From Paraherbaspirillum soli (GTDB lineage: Bacteria > Pseudomonadota > Gammaproteobacteria > Burkholderiales > Burkholderiaceae_D), in NCBI RefSeq assembly GCF_042654985.1, contig NZ_JBHSMT010000009.1, positions 1-64,000 on the forward strand: a stretch of 64,000 nucleotides of DNA, read 5' to 3'. Positions 51,472 through 60,212 of this stretch are shown piece after piece. Made by a program: the position numbers and the translations under genes. Each line of letters begins with the position of its first letter. The stretch's first letter is position 1. The notes beneath the pieces are model-generated. The model had not been told where the DNA came from and did no database searches. It saw only the letters and a list, made by a program, of their open reading frames with translations.

Positions 51472-53247
51472 TTATTTGGCCCAGCTATCTTTCAAGGTCA
51501 CGGTCCGGTTAAACACCGGCTTGCCGACCACCGAATCGACCCGGTCGGCGACAAAATAACCATGCCGTTCAAACTGATAGCTTTCGCCCGGCTTGGCATC
51601 CTTCAAGCCCGGTTCCAGATAGGCGGTCAGCACTTCTTTCGAGTGCGGATTCAACGCCAGCTTGAAGTCCTTGCCGCCGGCATCCGGATGCGGGTCGGTG
51701 AACAGGCGGTCGTACAGGCGCACTTCGGCTTCCAGCGCGTGGGCGACGCTGATCCAGTGGATGTTGCCTTTGACTTTGTAGTTGGCGCTGCCTTCGGTGC
51801 CGCTTTTGCTGTCGGCGAAGTAGTTGCAGTGCACCGCCGTGATGTTGCCGTCGGCGTCTTTGTCGAAGCCGGTGCATTCGACCACGTAGCCGTGGCGCAG
51901 GCGGACCCGGCTGCCGGGCTTGTCGGCAGTCGGCGGGAACAGGCGGAAGTAGCCCTTGACCGGGGTTTCCATGAAATCTTCCTGTTCGATCCACAGGGTT
52001 TTGCTGATCGGGAAGTGACGCAGCGCAGTCTCGTGTTCCGGATGTGCCGGCGGGTAGACCGGTGCATGGCAGGCGACTGTTTCGTTTTCCGGGAAATTGT
52101 CGATGATCAGTTTTAGCGGGCGCAATACGGCGGTAGCGCGCGGCGCTTTGGGATCGAGGTCTTCGCGCAGCGCGCCTTCGAGCGAGCTCATGTCGATCCA
52201 GCCTTCGGATTTGGTGACGCCGGTGCGCTCGCAGAACAGTTGCAGTGATTCCGGCGTAAAGCCGCGGCGGCGGATGCCGACCAGGGTCGACATCCGCGGA
52301 TCGTCCCAGCCGTCGACGATGCCTTCGTCCACCAGCTGACGCAATTTGCGCTTGCTGGTGATGACGTAAGTGACGTTGAGGCGTGAGAATTCGTATTGGT
52401 GCGGCACCGGTTTCGGCAGGAAACCGCCTTCGCTCAGGCGCTCCAGAATCCAATCGTAGAACGGCCGGTGATCCTGGAATTCCAGCGTGCAGATCGAGTG
52501 CGAGATGTTTTCCAGCGCGTCCGAGATCGGGTGCGTGTAGTCATACATCGGGTAGATGCACCAGGTGTCGCCGGTGCGGTGATGATGGGCGTGGCGAATC
52601 CGGTAGATAGCCGGGTCGCGCAGGTTCATATTGGGCGACGCCATGTCGATCCTGGCGCGCAGGATGTGTTCGCCGTCCTTGAATTCGCCGGCTTTCATGC
52701 GGCGGAACAGGTCCAGCGATTCAGCCGCCGAGCGGTTGCGGAACGGCGAATCCTTGCCCGCTTCGCCGAAGTTGCCGCGATTGGCGGCCATTTGTTCGGC
52801 GCTTTGGCTGTCGACGTAGGCGTGGCCTTCGGTGATCAGGTGCTCCGCCATTTCATACAACTGGTCGAAGTAGTCGCTGGCGAAGTACAGGTGTTCGCCA
52901 GTATCGTCTTTCCAGTCGAAACCGAGCCATTTGACGCTGTCGATGATGGTGTCGACGTATTCCTGTTCTTCCTTTTCCGGGTTGGTGTCGTCGAAGCGCA
53001 GGTGGCAGCGGCCGCCGTAATCGCGCGCCAGGCCGAAGTTGACGCAGATCGACTTGGCGTGGCCGATGTGCAGATAGCCGTTCGGCTCAGGCGGAAAGCG
53101 GGTCACGATAGTCGGCAATGGCTGACCTTGGCTGTCCTTGCGATCGGCGTAGCTGCCGGCGCTCAGATCGGCTTCGACGATGGTGCGCAGGAAATTGGAC
53201 GAGGCGGGCAGAGGCGGGGTGTTGCCGTTTTTGTGGTCGGTGTTCAT
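51472..53247 (-). CDS. glnS: Glutaminyl-tRNA synthetase
   Basis: A 591-residue class I synthetase. The HIGH motif is in PEPNGYLHIGHAKSI and the KMSKS-like loop in YVITSKRKLRQL. The full GlnRS acceptor-end and beta-barrel anticodon domains follow (for example ENETVACHAPVYPPAHPEHE). It charges tRNA-Gln with glutamine in the cytoplasm. It ends with a T-run terminator and is divergent from a hydrolase gene. Confidence 0.96.
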   Translation of the reverse strand: MNTDHKNGNTPPLPASSNFLRTIVEADLSAGSYADRKDSQGQPLPTIVTRFPPEPNGYLHIGHAKSICVNFGLARDYGGRCHLRFDDTNPEKEEQEYVDTIIDSVKWLGFDWKDDTGEHLYFASDYFDQLYEMAEHLITEGHAYVDSQSAEQMAANRGNFGEAGKDSPFRNRSAAESLDLFRRMKAGEFKDGEHILRARIDMASPNMNLRDPAIYRIRHAHHHRTGDTWCIYPMYDYTHPISDALENISHSICTLEFQDHRPFYDWILERLSEGGFLPKPVPHQYEFSRLNVTYVITSKRKLRQLVDEGIVDGWDDPRMSTLVGIRRRGFTPESLQLFCERTGVTKSEGWIDMSSLEGALREDLDPKAPRATAVLRPLKLIIDNFPENETVACHAPVYPPAHPEHETALRHFPISKTLWIEQEDFMETPVKGYFRLFPPTADKPGSRVRLRHGYVVECTGFDKDADGNITAVHCNYFADSKSGTEGSANYKVKGNIHWISVAHALEAEVRLYDRLFTDPHPDAGGKDFKLALNPHSKEVLTAYLEPGLKDAKPGESYQFERHGYFVADRVDSVVGKPVFNRTVTLKDSWAK

Positions 53248-53393
53248 GGGTGGTTGGTCTGAATGCTTTACTGGCTAAGGGTAACAGCCATTTTACCGTA
53301 GCCCGGTGCTTTCCAAACCAGCTTGGATGGATTTTGTTGCAATGCGGGCTTGTCGCCATACAATTCCGGCTTGCGGATAAAAAGGACTTTGCG

Positions 53394-54341
53394 ATGGCGG
53401 GTGAAACAGCACTACAGGCAGGCATGAAAACCATGACCGTACACGGGAAAGAACCGATGCCGGTGGCCTTGTTTTATCCGACCCGGGCGCAGGCGCGGGT
53501 GATGACGGTGGGGCCGTTTGCGCCTTTTGTCGCTTTCAATGGGGCGCCGGAGCTGCCGGTCAAGGGCTTGATTCTGCTGTCGCACGGCACCGGCGGCAGT
53601 CAGCTGGCGCACCACAACCTGGCGCGGCAGTTGGCGCAAAACGGTTATCTGGTGGCGGCGCCGCAGCATCCGGGTGACAACTGGGAAGATAGATCGCTGG
53701 CCTCATCCGCGACTTATTTCGCCGAGCGGCCGCGGCAATTGTCGCGGTTATTGGATGCGGTGTTGGCAGATTCCCAATGGCGCGGACAGATTCCGGCCGG
53801 GCGGATCGGTGCGCTGGGCTTTTCGGCCGGCGGTTTTAGCGTGCTGGCGTTGGCGGGCGGCATCGCCGATCGGCAGCGCGCGCTCCGGCATTGCGCTGAG
53901 ACCGATGACGACAGCTTGTTTTGCCGGCTCGGCGGCGACTCGGCTAACGCTGCCGATGCAACGGCGGTAATTGACTTCGATCTGCTGGACCCGCGCGTGC
54001 GCGCGGTGTTTGCGATGGCGCCGATCGGCGTGGTGTTCGCGCCGGAATCGTTGGCACGCATCAAGCTTCCGCTGAAACTGGTGACCGCCGCCAAAGATGA
54101 AGTCCTGACGCCGAAATACCATGGCGACTGGCTGCGTGCGCGCTTGCCGCAAGCGGAATTCGAACAAGTGCCGAACGCCGGTCATTTCGCCTTCATGGCG
54201 CAACCGACGATGCCGCTGATGTCGGACGCCGGCGATCCGGGCGACAATCCGCCGGGTTTCGATCGGCCGGCGTATTTGTTGCGGCTGGAACGGCAGGTGG
54301 TCGAATTCTTCGATAAAAATTTTGGCGAATTGCCGGCTTGA
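53394..54341 (+). CDS. Alpha/beta hydrolase (dienelactone hydrolase-like)
   Basis: A 315-residue protein with the oxyanion block LILLSHGTGGSQLAHHNLARQLAQNGYLV, the nucleophile elbow GALGFSAGGFSVL and a C-terminal acid/His pair around AAKDEVLTPKYH and NAGHFAF. The layout resembles the dienelactone hydrolase/PAF acetylhydrolase-like group. The ATG at 53394 has AAAGGA upstream; the frame upstream of it runs antisense over glnS and is not coding. The substrate is unknown. Confidence 0.82.
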   Translation: MAGETALQAGMKTMTVHGKEPMPVALFYPTRAQARVMTVGPFAPFVAFNGAPELPVKGLILLSHGTGGSQLAHHNLARQLAQNGYLVAAPQHPGDNWEDRSLASSATYFAERPRQLSRLLDAVLADSQWRGQIPAGRIGALGFSAGGFSVLALAGGIADRQRALRHCAETDDDSLFCRLGGDSANAADATAVIDFDLLDPRVRAVFAMAPIGVVFAPESLARIKLPLKLVTAAKDEVLTPKYHGDWLRARLPQAEFEQVPNAGHFAFMAQPTMPLMSDAGDPGDNPPGFDRPAYLLRLERQVVEFFDKNFGELPA

Positions 54342-54388
54342 TTTATCCTGTGCGCTTCCAAATGAAACAAGCGAAAGAGACGATTCAT

Positions 54389-55171
54389 ATGTGGCCCTAT
54401 CCTAAAATTGTCGCCCACCGCGGCGGCGGCACGCTGGCACCGGAAAACACCATCGCCGCAATGCGCTGCGGCCTGCAATACGGATTCCGCGCGGTCGAGT
54501 TCGATGTGATGCTGGCGCGCGACGGTGTGCCGATCTTGATGCATGACACGGTATTCGGACGCACTATCCAAGGCATCGGCAAGGTTCCCGACCTGAACGC
54601 GGCGGAATTGTTGAAGCTGGATGCCGGCAGCTGGTTAAGCCCGGAATTTGCGGGCGAGCCGGTGTGCAGCTATCGTCAGGTGCTCGACTTTTGCCGGCAA
54701 CACGGGATCTGGATGAATGTCGAAATCAAGCCGGCCGAAGGCTTCGAGGTGGAAACCGGGCGCGTGGTGGCGCAGGTGACGCAAGAATGTTTTGCCGCTG
54801 AAATCGCGGCCCATGTGGCGACCGGCGCCGGCACGTTTGCCGATCCCGCTCTGCCCTTATTTTCGTCGTTCTCGTTCGACGCCCTGCGTGCGGCGCAGGT
54901 CGCGGCGCCGGATATTCCGCGCGGCTTCCTGACCGACGTGATCGAGGATGACTGGGCGCAGCGCCTGCAAGAACTGGATGCGGTGGCGCTGCACACCAAT
55001 CACAAATACCTGTCGCCGATGCAGGTGCAAGCCATCAAGCAGGCTGGTTACGGACTGTTTTGCTACACGGTCAATACGCCGGAACGTGCGGCCGAAATAC
55101 TGAGTTGGGGCGTCGACGGTTTTTGTACCGACCGGATTGATTTGATCGGGGCGGATTTCGCCGGCAGCTGA
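54389..55171 (+). CDS. ugpQ: Glycerophosphodiester phosphodiesterase (UgpQ-like)
   Basis: A 260-residue TIM-barrel phosphodiesterase. The catalytic block IVAHRGGGTLAPENT comes first, then EFDVMLARDGVPILMHD with the metal-binding Glu, Asp and His, and NVEIKPAEG. It cleaves glycerophosphodiesters to glycerol-3-phosphate and an alcohol. The start at 54389 (MWPYPKI) fits the cytoplasmic UgpQ form; Met codons at 54338 and 54362 are alternatives. It begins 47 bp after the hydrolase gene. Confidence 0.88.
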   Translation: MWPYPKIVAHRGGGTLAPENTIAAMRCGLQYGFRAVEFDVMLARDGVPILMHDTVFGRTIQGIGKVPDLNAAELLKLDAGSWLSPEFAGEPVCSYRQVLDFCRQHGIWMNVEIKPAEGFEVETGRVVAQVTQECFAAEIAAHVATGAGTFADPALPLFSSFSFDALRAAQVAAPDIPRGFLTDVIEDDWAQRLQELDAVALHTNHKYLSPMQVQAIKQAGYGLFCYTVNTPERAAEILSWGVDGFCTDRIDLIGADFAGS

Positions 55172-55304
55172 GGCAAATTTATCCGGGTCTGGCCGCCTTA
55201 CTTTTGCTTACACGCGTTACATTTTTCCGGTCGTCGACGTTGCTCGGCGTGGCGTTGATGGTGTCATGGGCAACCCGCTCATTTGCCAAACCGAAAGGAA
55301 CACC

Positions 55305-55892
55305 ATGAAAAGCACAAAATCGATCTCTTTCCTGCTGACCGCGTTGTTGACCGCCGTGTTTGCGGTTCCCGCTTTCGCCCAATCCGCCGCCAGCGAAACG
55401 CAGCGCGACATCAATCAGCAAAAGCGGATTGAAAGCGGCCTGCAATCGGGTCAGCTGACCGCCCGCGAAGCGGGGCAGCTGGAGCGTCAGGAAGCGAAAA
55501 TCGATCGCGCCGAAGCCAATGCGCTCAAGGACGGCAAGCTCAGCGGCGCCGAAAAGGCACGCATTCAAGCGATGCAAAACAAGGTCAGCAAAGAAATTTA
55601 CGTCGACAAGCACAACGGCAAAGTAGGCAATCCCGATTCGGTTTCCAGCCAGCGCATGCAGGCCGACGTCCAGCGCAACGTCAACCAGGAACAACGGATT
55701 GAAAACGGTATCAAGTCCGGCAGCCTGAGCCAGCGCGAGGTCGGCAGCCTGCAACGCGGGGAAGCGAAAGTGGACAAGACCGAGGCGCAAGCCGCTCGCG
55801 ACGGTCATGTCAACGCGAAAGAACAAGCGCGCGTTAATAAGGTGCAAAACAAAGTGTCTGGCCACATTCACCGCGACAAGACCAATCTTTGA
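55305..55892 (+). CDS. Secreted helical protein with internal duplication
   Basis: A 195-residue protein with a Sec signal peptide (cleavage after AFAQ). The mature chain is two copies of an 80-residue unit: each has RxxNQxxRIExG, a GxLxxREAGxLxRxEAKxDxxEAxA block and a KVxxxIxxDKxN ending (about residues 37-110 and 122-193). No Cys. I know no named family, though similar periplasmic repeat proteins occur in Burkholderiales. GAAAGGAAC lies before the ATG. A second small secreted protein gene follows. Confidence 0.7.
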   Translation: MKSTKSISFLLTALLTAVFAVPAFAQSAASETQRDINQQKRIESGLQSGQLTAREAGQLERQEAKIDRAEANALKDGKLSGAEKARIQAMQNKVSKEIYVDKHNGKVGNPDSVSSQRMQADVQRNVNQEQRIENGIKSGSLSQREVGSLQRGEAKVDKTEAQAARDGHVNAKEQARVNKVQNKVSGHIHRDKTNL

Positions 55893-55955
55893 TTCCTGAT
55901 TCAATCTTGATAGCGTTGAGTTAATTGTTTTAACAATAATTGAAAGGAAGTCAAA

Positions 55956-56180
55956 ATGAAGATCAATAAATTGCTGGCTGCCGTCGTTGTCGCCGCATTC
56001 GCTTTGCCAGTCATGGCGCAAACTCCAGCGGCCACGCCTGCTCCAACTCCTGCTCCTGCGGCGCCAATGGCTGCTCCAGCTGCTGCGCCGGAAGCTGCTC
56101 CAGCGGCACCTGCCAAAAAAATGCACAAGAAGCATCATCATAAAAAGCATAATCCGACGCCAATCAACAAAGGCGCTTAA
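55956..56180 (+). CDS. Small secreted Ala/Pro-rich protein with His/Lys tail
   Basis: A 74-residue protein: signal peptide to about residue 22 (AFALPVMAQ), then an Ala/Pro-only stretch of roughly 30 residues and a tail KKMHKKHHHKKHNP. The His/Lys tail could bind metal or anionic surfaces. The layout recalls the acid-shock Asr-type periplasmic proteins, without clear homology. AAAGGAAG precedes the ATG, and a strong terminator follows the gene. Confidence 0.65.
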   Translation: MKINKLLAAVVVAAFALPVMAQTPAATPAPTPAPAAPMAAPAAAPEAAPAAPAKKMHKKHHHKKHNPTPINKGA

Positions 56181-56242
56181 TCGCTAGCTGAGCGACTGAT
56201 ACGAGGCCAATTTCGTCAGAATACGGTTTTGATATCATTAAA

Positions 56243-56275
56243 AGCTCGTCGGGAGTGGTCCCGACGAGCTTTTTT
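56243..56275 (+). terminator. Rho-independent terminator
   Basis: AGCTCGTCGGGA (56243-56254) and TCCCGACGAGCT (56259-56270) pair perfectly around GTGG. TTTTT follows to 56275. It ends the transcript of the small secreted protein gene(s). Confidence 0.92.
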
Positions 56276-56312
56276 CATGTCGCCGGGGCAAAATCGCCTG
56301 GCGCGTATCACG

Positions 56313-56318
56313 TATAAT
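56313..56318 (+). promoter_or_regulatory. Possible alaS promoter (-10 box)
   Basis: A perfect TATAAT lies 93 bp before the alaS start and downstream of a terminator. No good -35 is found at the usual distance. Confidence 0.4.
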
Positions 56319-56411
56319 CAAAGGTTTGCAAAAGGGCGTCTGTCATAAGCTTCTAGCGACAATGCCCCGAAGCCCTATTCCCTTGCACCGTTTCATTTTT
56401 TACCCAAGCAC

Positions 56412-59036
56412 ATGAACTCAGCCGATATCCGCGACAAGTTTCTTAAATTCTTTGAATCCAAAGGCCACTCCATCGTGCGCTCGTCCAGCCTGGTGCCGGG
56501 CAACGATCCGACGCTGCTGTTTACCAATTCCGGCATGGTGCAGTTCAAGGATGTGTTTTTGGGTACCGAAAAGCGCAACTATGTACGTGCCACCTCGGTC
56601 CAGCGCTGCCTGCGCGCCGGCGGCAAGCACAACGATCTGGAAAACGTCGGTTACACCGCGCGTCACCATACTTTTTTCGAGATGCTCGGCAACTGGTCGT
56701 TCGGCGATTATTTCAAACACGATTCGCTGGTCTGGGCTTGGGAGCTGCTGACCAAGGTGTATGGCCTGCCGGCCGACAAGCTGTGGGCGACCGTCTACGA
56801 AACCGACGATGAAGCCTACGATATCTGGCACAAGGTGATCGGCCTCCCGAAAGAACGCATCGTGCGCATCGGCGACAACAAGGGCGCACCGTTCGCTTCC
56901 GATAATTTCTGGCAAATGGCGGACACCGGTCCATGCGGCCCTTGTTCCGAAATTTTCTACGACCATGGTCCCGATGTCTGGGGCGGCCCTCCAGGCAGCC
57001 CGGATGCCGACGGCGACCGCTACATCGAAATCTGGAACAACGTGTTCATGCAATTCGATCGTCAGGTCAATCCAAAGACCGGCGAAGCGACCCTGACGCC
57101 GCTGCCTAAGCCTTGCGTCGATACCGGCATGGGCCTGGAACGTCTGGCCGCCGTGTTGCAGCACGTTCACAGCAACTATGAAATCGACCTGTTCCAGCAC
57201 CTGATCAAGGCTGCGGCGCGTGAGACCAACGTCACCGATCTCGGCAACAACTCGCTGAAAGTAATCGCCGATCATATTCGCGCCTGCTCGTTCCTGGTGG
57301 TCGACGGCGTGATTCCGGGCAATGAGGGCCGCGGCTACGTGCTGCGCCGGATCATCCGCCGCGCACTGCGTCACGGTCACAAACTGGGTCAAACCAAACC
57401 GTTCTTCTACAAGCTGGTCAAGGACCTGGTCGAGCAGATGGGTGCTGCCTATCCTGAGCTGAGCGAAGCCGCAGCAAGAGTCGAGCAAGTGCTGAAGCAG
57501 GAAGAAGAACGTTTCGGCGAAACGCTGGAAAACGGCATGAAGATCCTGGAAGTGGCGCTGAGTAAAACTCCCGGCAAGCTGGATGGCGAAACCGCCTTCA
57601 CCTTGTACGACACCTTCGGCTTCCCGCTCGATCTGACAGCCGATATCTGCCGCGAGCGCAATGTCGCGCTGGATGAGGCTGGCTTTGGCATCGCGATGGA
57701 ACGCCAGAAATCGACTGCGCGCGCCGCCGGTAAATTCAAGATGGCTGCCGCTGTCGAATACAGCGGCGACAAGACCCGCTTCGTCGGTTATGAAGCATTG
57801 GCGCATGACGCCAAGGTGCTCGGCTTGTATGTGGACGGCAGCGCGGTGCAGAAAATCGAAGCCGGTCAGGACGCTATCGTGGTGCTCGACGTCACGCCGT
57901 TTTATGCGGAATCGGGCGGCCAGGTCGGCGATGCCGGTTTGCTGGAAGTGGCCGGCGGCCTGTTCGAAGTCGCTGATACGCAAAAAATCCAGGCCGACGT
58001 GTTCGGTCACCACGGCCGCCTTGACAGCGGTTCGCTGGCGGTCGGCGATCACGTCAGCGCCCGGGTCGACATCGCGGCGCGCGCCCGCATCGTGCGCAAC
58101 CACTCGGCGACCCACTTGATGCACAAAGCCCTGCGCGAAGTGCTGGGCGGTCACGTATCGCAAAAAGGCTCGCTGGTCGATGCCGACAAAACCCGTTTCG
58201 ACTTCAGCCACAACGCCCCGGTCAGCGCCGATGAAATCCGCCGCATCGAGGAAATCGTCAACCGTGAAATTCTCGCCAACGTCGCGACCGAAGCCAAGCT
58301 GATGTCGTTCGACGACGCGGTCGGCGCCGGCGCGATGGCATTGTTCGGCGAAAAATACGGCGACGAAGTGCGGGTGCTGGCAATCGGTTCGTCGCGCGAA
58401 TTGTGCGGCGGCACCCACGTCGGCCGCACCGGCGACATCGGCCTGTTCAAGATCACTGCCGAAGGCGGCGTTGCGGCCGGCATCCGCCGGATCGAAGCGG
58501 TGACCGGCGAAGGCGCTCTGGCACTGGTGCAAAGCCTGAGCAACCGGATCAGCGAAGCGGCCGCGGCATTGAAGGCGCAACCGGAAGAACTGACCCAGCG
58601 CATCACGCAAGTGCAAGATCAGGTCAAGACGCTGGAGAAAGAACTGGCCGGCCTGAAATCGAAGCTGGCCGCCAACCAGGGCGATGAATTGCTGACCCAG
58701 GCAGTCGATGTCAACGGCATCAAAGTGCTGGCGGCAACGCTGGATGGGGCCGATAGCGCCACCCTGCGCGAAACCATGGACAAGCTGAAAGACAAGCTGA
58801 AAACTGCAGCGATCGTGCTGGCCGCGGTCAAGGACGGCAAGGTCAGCTTGATCGCTGGTGTGACTGCGGATGCAACCGCCAAGGTCAAGGCCGGCGAGCT
58901 GGTCAACTTCGTCGCGCAACAAGTCGGCGGCAAAGGCGGCGGTCGTCCCGACATGGCGCAAGCCGGCGGCACCGATCCGAGCGGCTTGGCGGCGGCGTTG
59001 CAAGGCGTTGCAGCATGGGTTGGCGAGCGCGCATAA
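56412..59036 (+). CDS. alaS: Alanyl-tRNA synthetase
   Basis: An 874-residue class II synthetase of normal length. The N-terminal catalytic domain opens SADIRDKFLKFFESKGH and includes TNSGMVQFKDVFLG and RCLRAGGKHNDLENVG. The editing domain has HSATHLMHKALR and, later, CGGTHVGRTGDIG. A coiled-coil and C-Ala oligomerisation part with GGKGGGRPDMAQAGG closes it. It charges tRNA-Ala and edits mis-acylated tRNA. The ATG at 56412 gives the conserved start. Confidence 0.97.
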   Translation: MNSADIRDKFLKFFESKGHSIVRSSSLVPGNDPTLLFTNSGMVQFKDVFLGTEKRNYVRATSVQRCLRAGGKHNDLENVGYTARHHTFFEMLGNWSFGDYFKHDSLVWAWELLTKVYGLPADKLWATVYETDDEAYDIWHKVIGLPKERIVRIGDNKGAPFASDNFWQMADTGPCGPCSEIFYDHGPDVWGGPPGSPDADGDRYIEIWNNVFMQFDRQVNPKTGEATLTPLPKPCVDTGMGLERLAAVLQHVHSNYEIDLFQHLIKAAARETNVTDLGNNSLKVIADHIRACSFLVVDGVIPGNEGRGYVLRRIIRRALRHGHKLGQTKPFFYKLVKDLVEQMGAAYPELSEAAARVEQVLKQEEERFGETLENGMKILEVALSKTPGKLDGETAFTLYDTFGFPLDLTADICRERNVALDEAGFGIAMERQKSTARAAGKFKMAAAVEYSGDKTRFVGYEALAHDAKVLGLYVDGSAVQKIEAGQDAIVVLDVTPFYAESGGQVGDAGLLEVAGGLFEVADTQKIQADVFGHHGRLDSGSLAVGDHVSARVDIAARARIVRNHSATHLMHKALREVLGGHVSQKGSLVDADKTRFDFSHNAPVSADEIRRIEEIVNREILANVATEAKLMSFDDAVGAGAMALFGEKYGDEVRVLAIGSSRELCGGTHVGRTGDIGLFKITAEGGVAAGIRRIEAVTGEGALALVQSLSNRISEAAAALKAQPEELTQRITQVQDQVKTLEKELAGLKSKLAANQGDELLTQAVDVNGIKVLAATLDGADSATLRETMDKLKDKLKTAAIVLAAVKDGKVSLIAGVTADATAKVKAGELVNFVAQQVGGKGGGRPDMAQAGGTDPSGLAAALQGVAAWVGERA

Positions 59037-59060
59037 AATTTTTCCTCGGCGCAAAACTAA

Positions 59061-59092
59061 AAACAGGCCATCGTTGCGATGGTCTGTTTTTT
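59061..59092 (+). terminator. Rho-independent terminator after alaS
   Basis: AAACAGGCCATCG (59061-59073) and CGATGGTCTGTTT (59077-59089) form a stem with one mismatch, followed by a T-run to 59092. Confidence 0.88.
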
Positions 59093-59165
59093 ATTCAGCC
59101 GTCGCTGGCGTAATATTTGCGTTGCTTAATGTACCGACGCACTAATGGACATGATAGGAAATGGC

Positions 59166-59396
59166 ATGGCAAAGATTGAGGATGTTGTAAAGAGACAGAA
59201 AGACGGCGCGAGTTTTGTACTTTCCGCGCCTATGCTTGGTTTGGATCTGGAGGATTTCGACACGGTGGCGAAGATCTGGGTGCGTGAAGGCGGGCCGGGG
59301 TTCAAGGTCGCCGGCGTGCCTCACCGGAAATGCGTGGACGGTGAATTTCTGATCGACCGAGTCACGGTAGTCAAAGTGGAAGCGCCGCAAGCTTAA
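59166..59396 (+). CDS. Hypothetical protein
   Basis: A 76-residue soluble protein starting MAKIEDVVKRQKDGASF. The start at 59166 has AGGAA six bases before it; a Met seven codons upstream is less likely. The sequence LGLDLEDFDTVAKIWVREGGPGFKVAGVPHRKCVDGEFLIDRV suggests a compact alpha/beta fold. I do not recognise the family. It lies alone between the alaS terminator and another hairpin. Confidence 0.6.
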   Translation: MAKIEDVVKRQKDGASFVLSAPMLGLDLEDFDTVAKIWVREGGPGFKVAGVPHRKCVDGEFLIDRVTVVKVEAPQA

Positions 59397-59431
59397 AAGA
59401 CTGCATGTCGCACGTCTTTTGCCGAGGCTTT

Positions 59432-59487
59432 AAAGCGGGAAAGATTGATTCGCAGTAATATCGCGGCTCCGTCTTTCCCGCTTTTTT
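59432..59487 (+). terminator. Terminator-like hairpin after hypothetical gene
   Basis: Perfect arms AAAGCGGGAAAGA (59432-59444) and TCTTTCCCGCTTT (59472-59484) enclose a 27-nt loop. TTTTTT ends the right arm. The large loop makes it less canonical. It sits 18 bp before the Nudix gene start. Confidence 0.6.
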
Positions 59488-59504
59488 ATATTGGTAAGTC
59501 ATTC

Positions 59505-60059
59505 ATGAACGAATTCAAATTCTGCCCGGTGTGCGCTGCTGCCCTGATCCAGCGCGCCGATCAGGACGCGACAGGCAAGCTGCGGTTGGCCTGTCCCGAA
59601 GGTCACTGGACGCATTGGGATAATCCGTTGCCGGTGCTGGCGGCGGTGGTCGAGATCAATGGCCAGATTCTGCTGGCGCGCAATGCGGCCTGGGAAGAGG
59701 GCATGTTCGCGCTGATTACCGGCTTCATGGAACGCGGCGAAACGCCGGAGCAGGGCATTGCCCGTGAAGTCAAAGAAGAAACCAATCTCGATACCGAGCA
59801 GGTGATGCTGATCGGCGTCTACGAATTCATCCGCAAGAACGAATTGATCATCGCCTATCACGTCAAGGCATCCGGCACGATCCAGCTGTCGGAAGAATTG
59901 CTGGAATACCGTTTGCTGGATCCAGTGGCGTTGCGGCCGTGGCGTGCCGGTACCGGTCACGCGGTCGCCGACTGGATGCGTACGCGCGGTCTGGAGGTGG
60001 AATATGTCGACCGGCCGCTGCTGGTGAAACCCGCGCCGGAGATGGCGGTAAAGCCGTAA
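59505..60059 (+). CDS. Nudix hydrolase with N-terminal zinc ribbon
   Basis: A 184-residue protein. A zinc ribbon (Cys7, Cys10, Cys30, His34) precedes a Nudix domain with the box from Gly73 to Leu95 (GFMERGETPEQGIAREVKEE). This layout is like the second half of NudC (NADH pyrophosphatase) but without its N-terminal domain. It hydrolyses a nucleoside diphosphate linked to another moiety; the substrate is open. The ATG at 59505 is just after the hairpin and opens MNEFKFCPVC. Confidence 0.85.
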   Translation: MNEFKFCPVCAAALIQRADQDATGKLRLACPEGHWTHWDNPLPVLAAVVEINGQILLARNAAWEEGMFALITGFMERGETPEQGIAREVKEETNLDTEQVMLIGVYEFIRKNELIIAYHVKASGTIQLSEELLEYRLLDPVALRPWRAGTGHAVADWMRTRGLEVEYVDRPLLVKPAPEMAVKP

Positions 60060-60212
60060 TCGGGTTTTTGGTCGCAGGCTTGCAACAAATAGTCAAAAAA
60101 TGCGCGCGCTGGCAGAGTTTTACATCTAGATACGAAAAAAATAACAGTGCTGCACGGAAATGATTGGGTAAAATCACGCTATGTTTATTCCGATTTTTAC
60201 CCGTGAGCCGCC

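Noticed and set aside
56418..59054. Long 878-codon minus-strand frame opposite alaS
   Set aside because: It is a high-GC antisense shadow. alaS is complete with all motifs, and the antisense product has no domain pattern.
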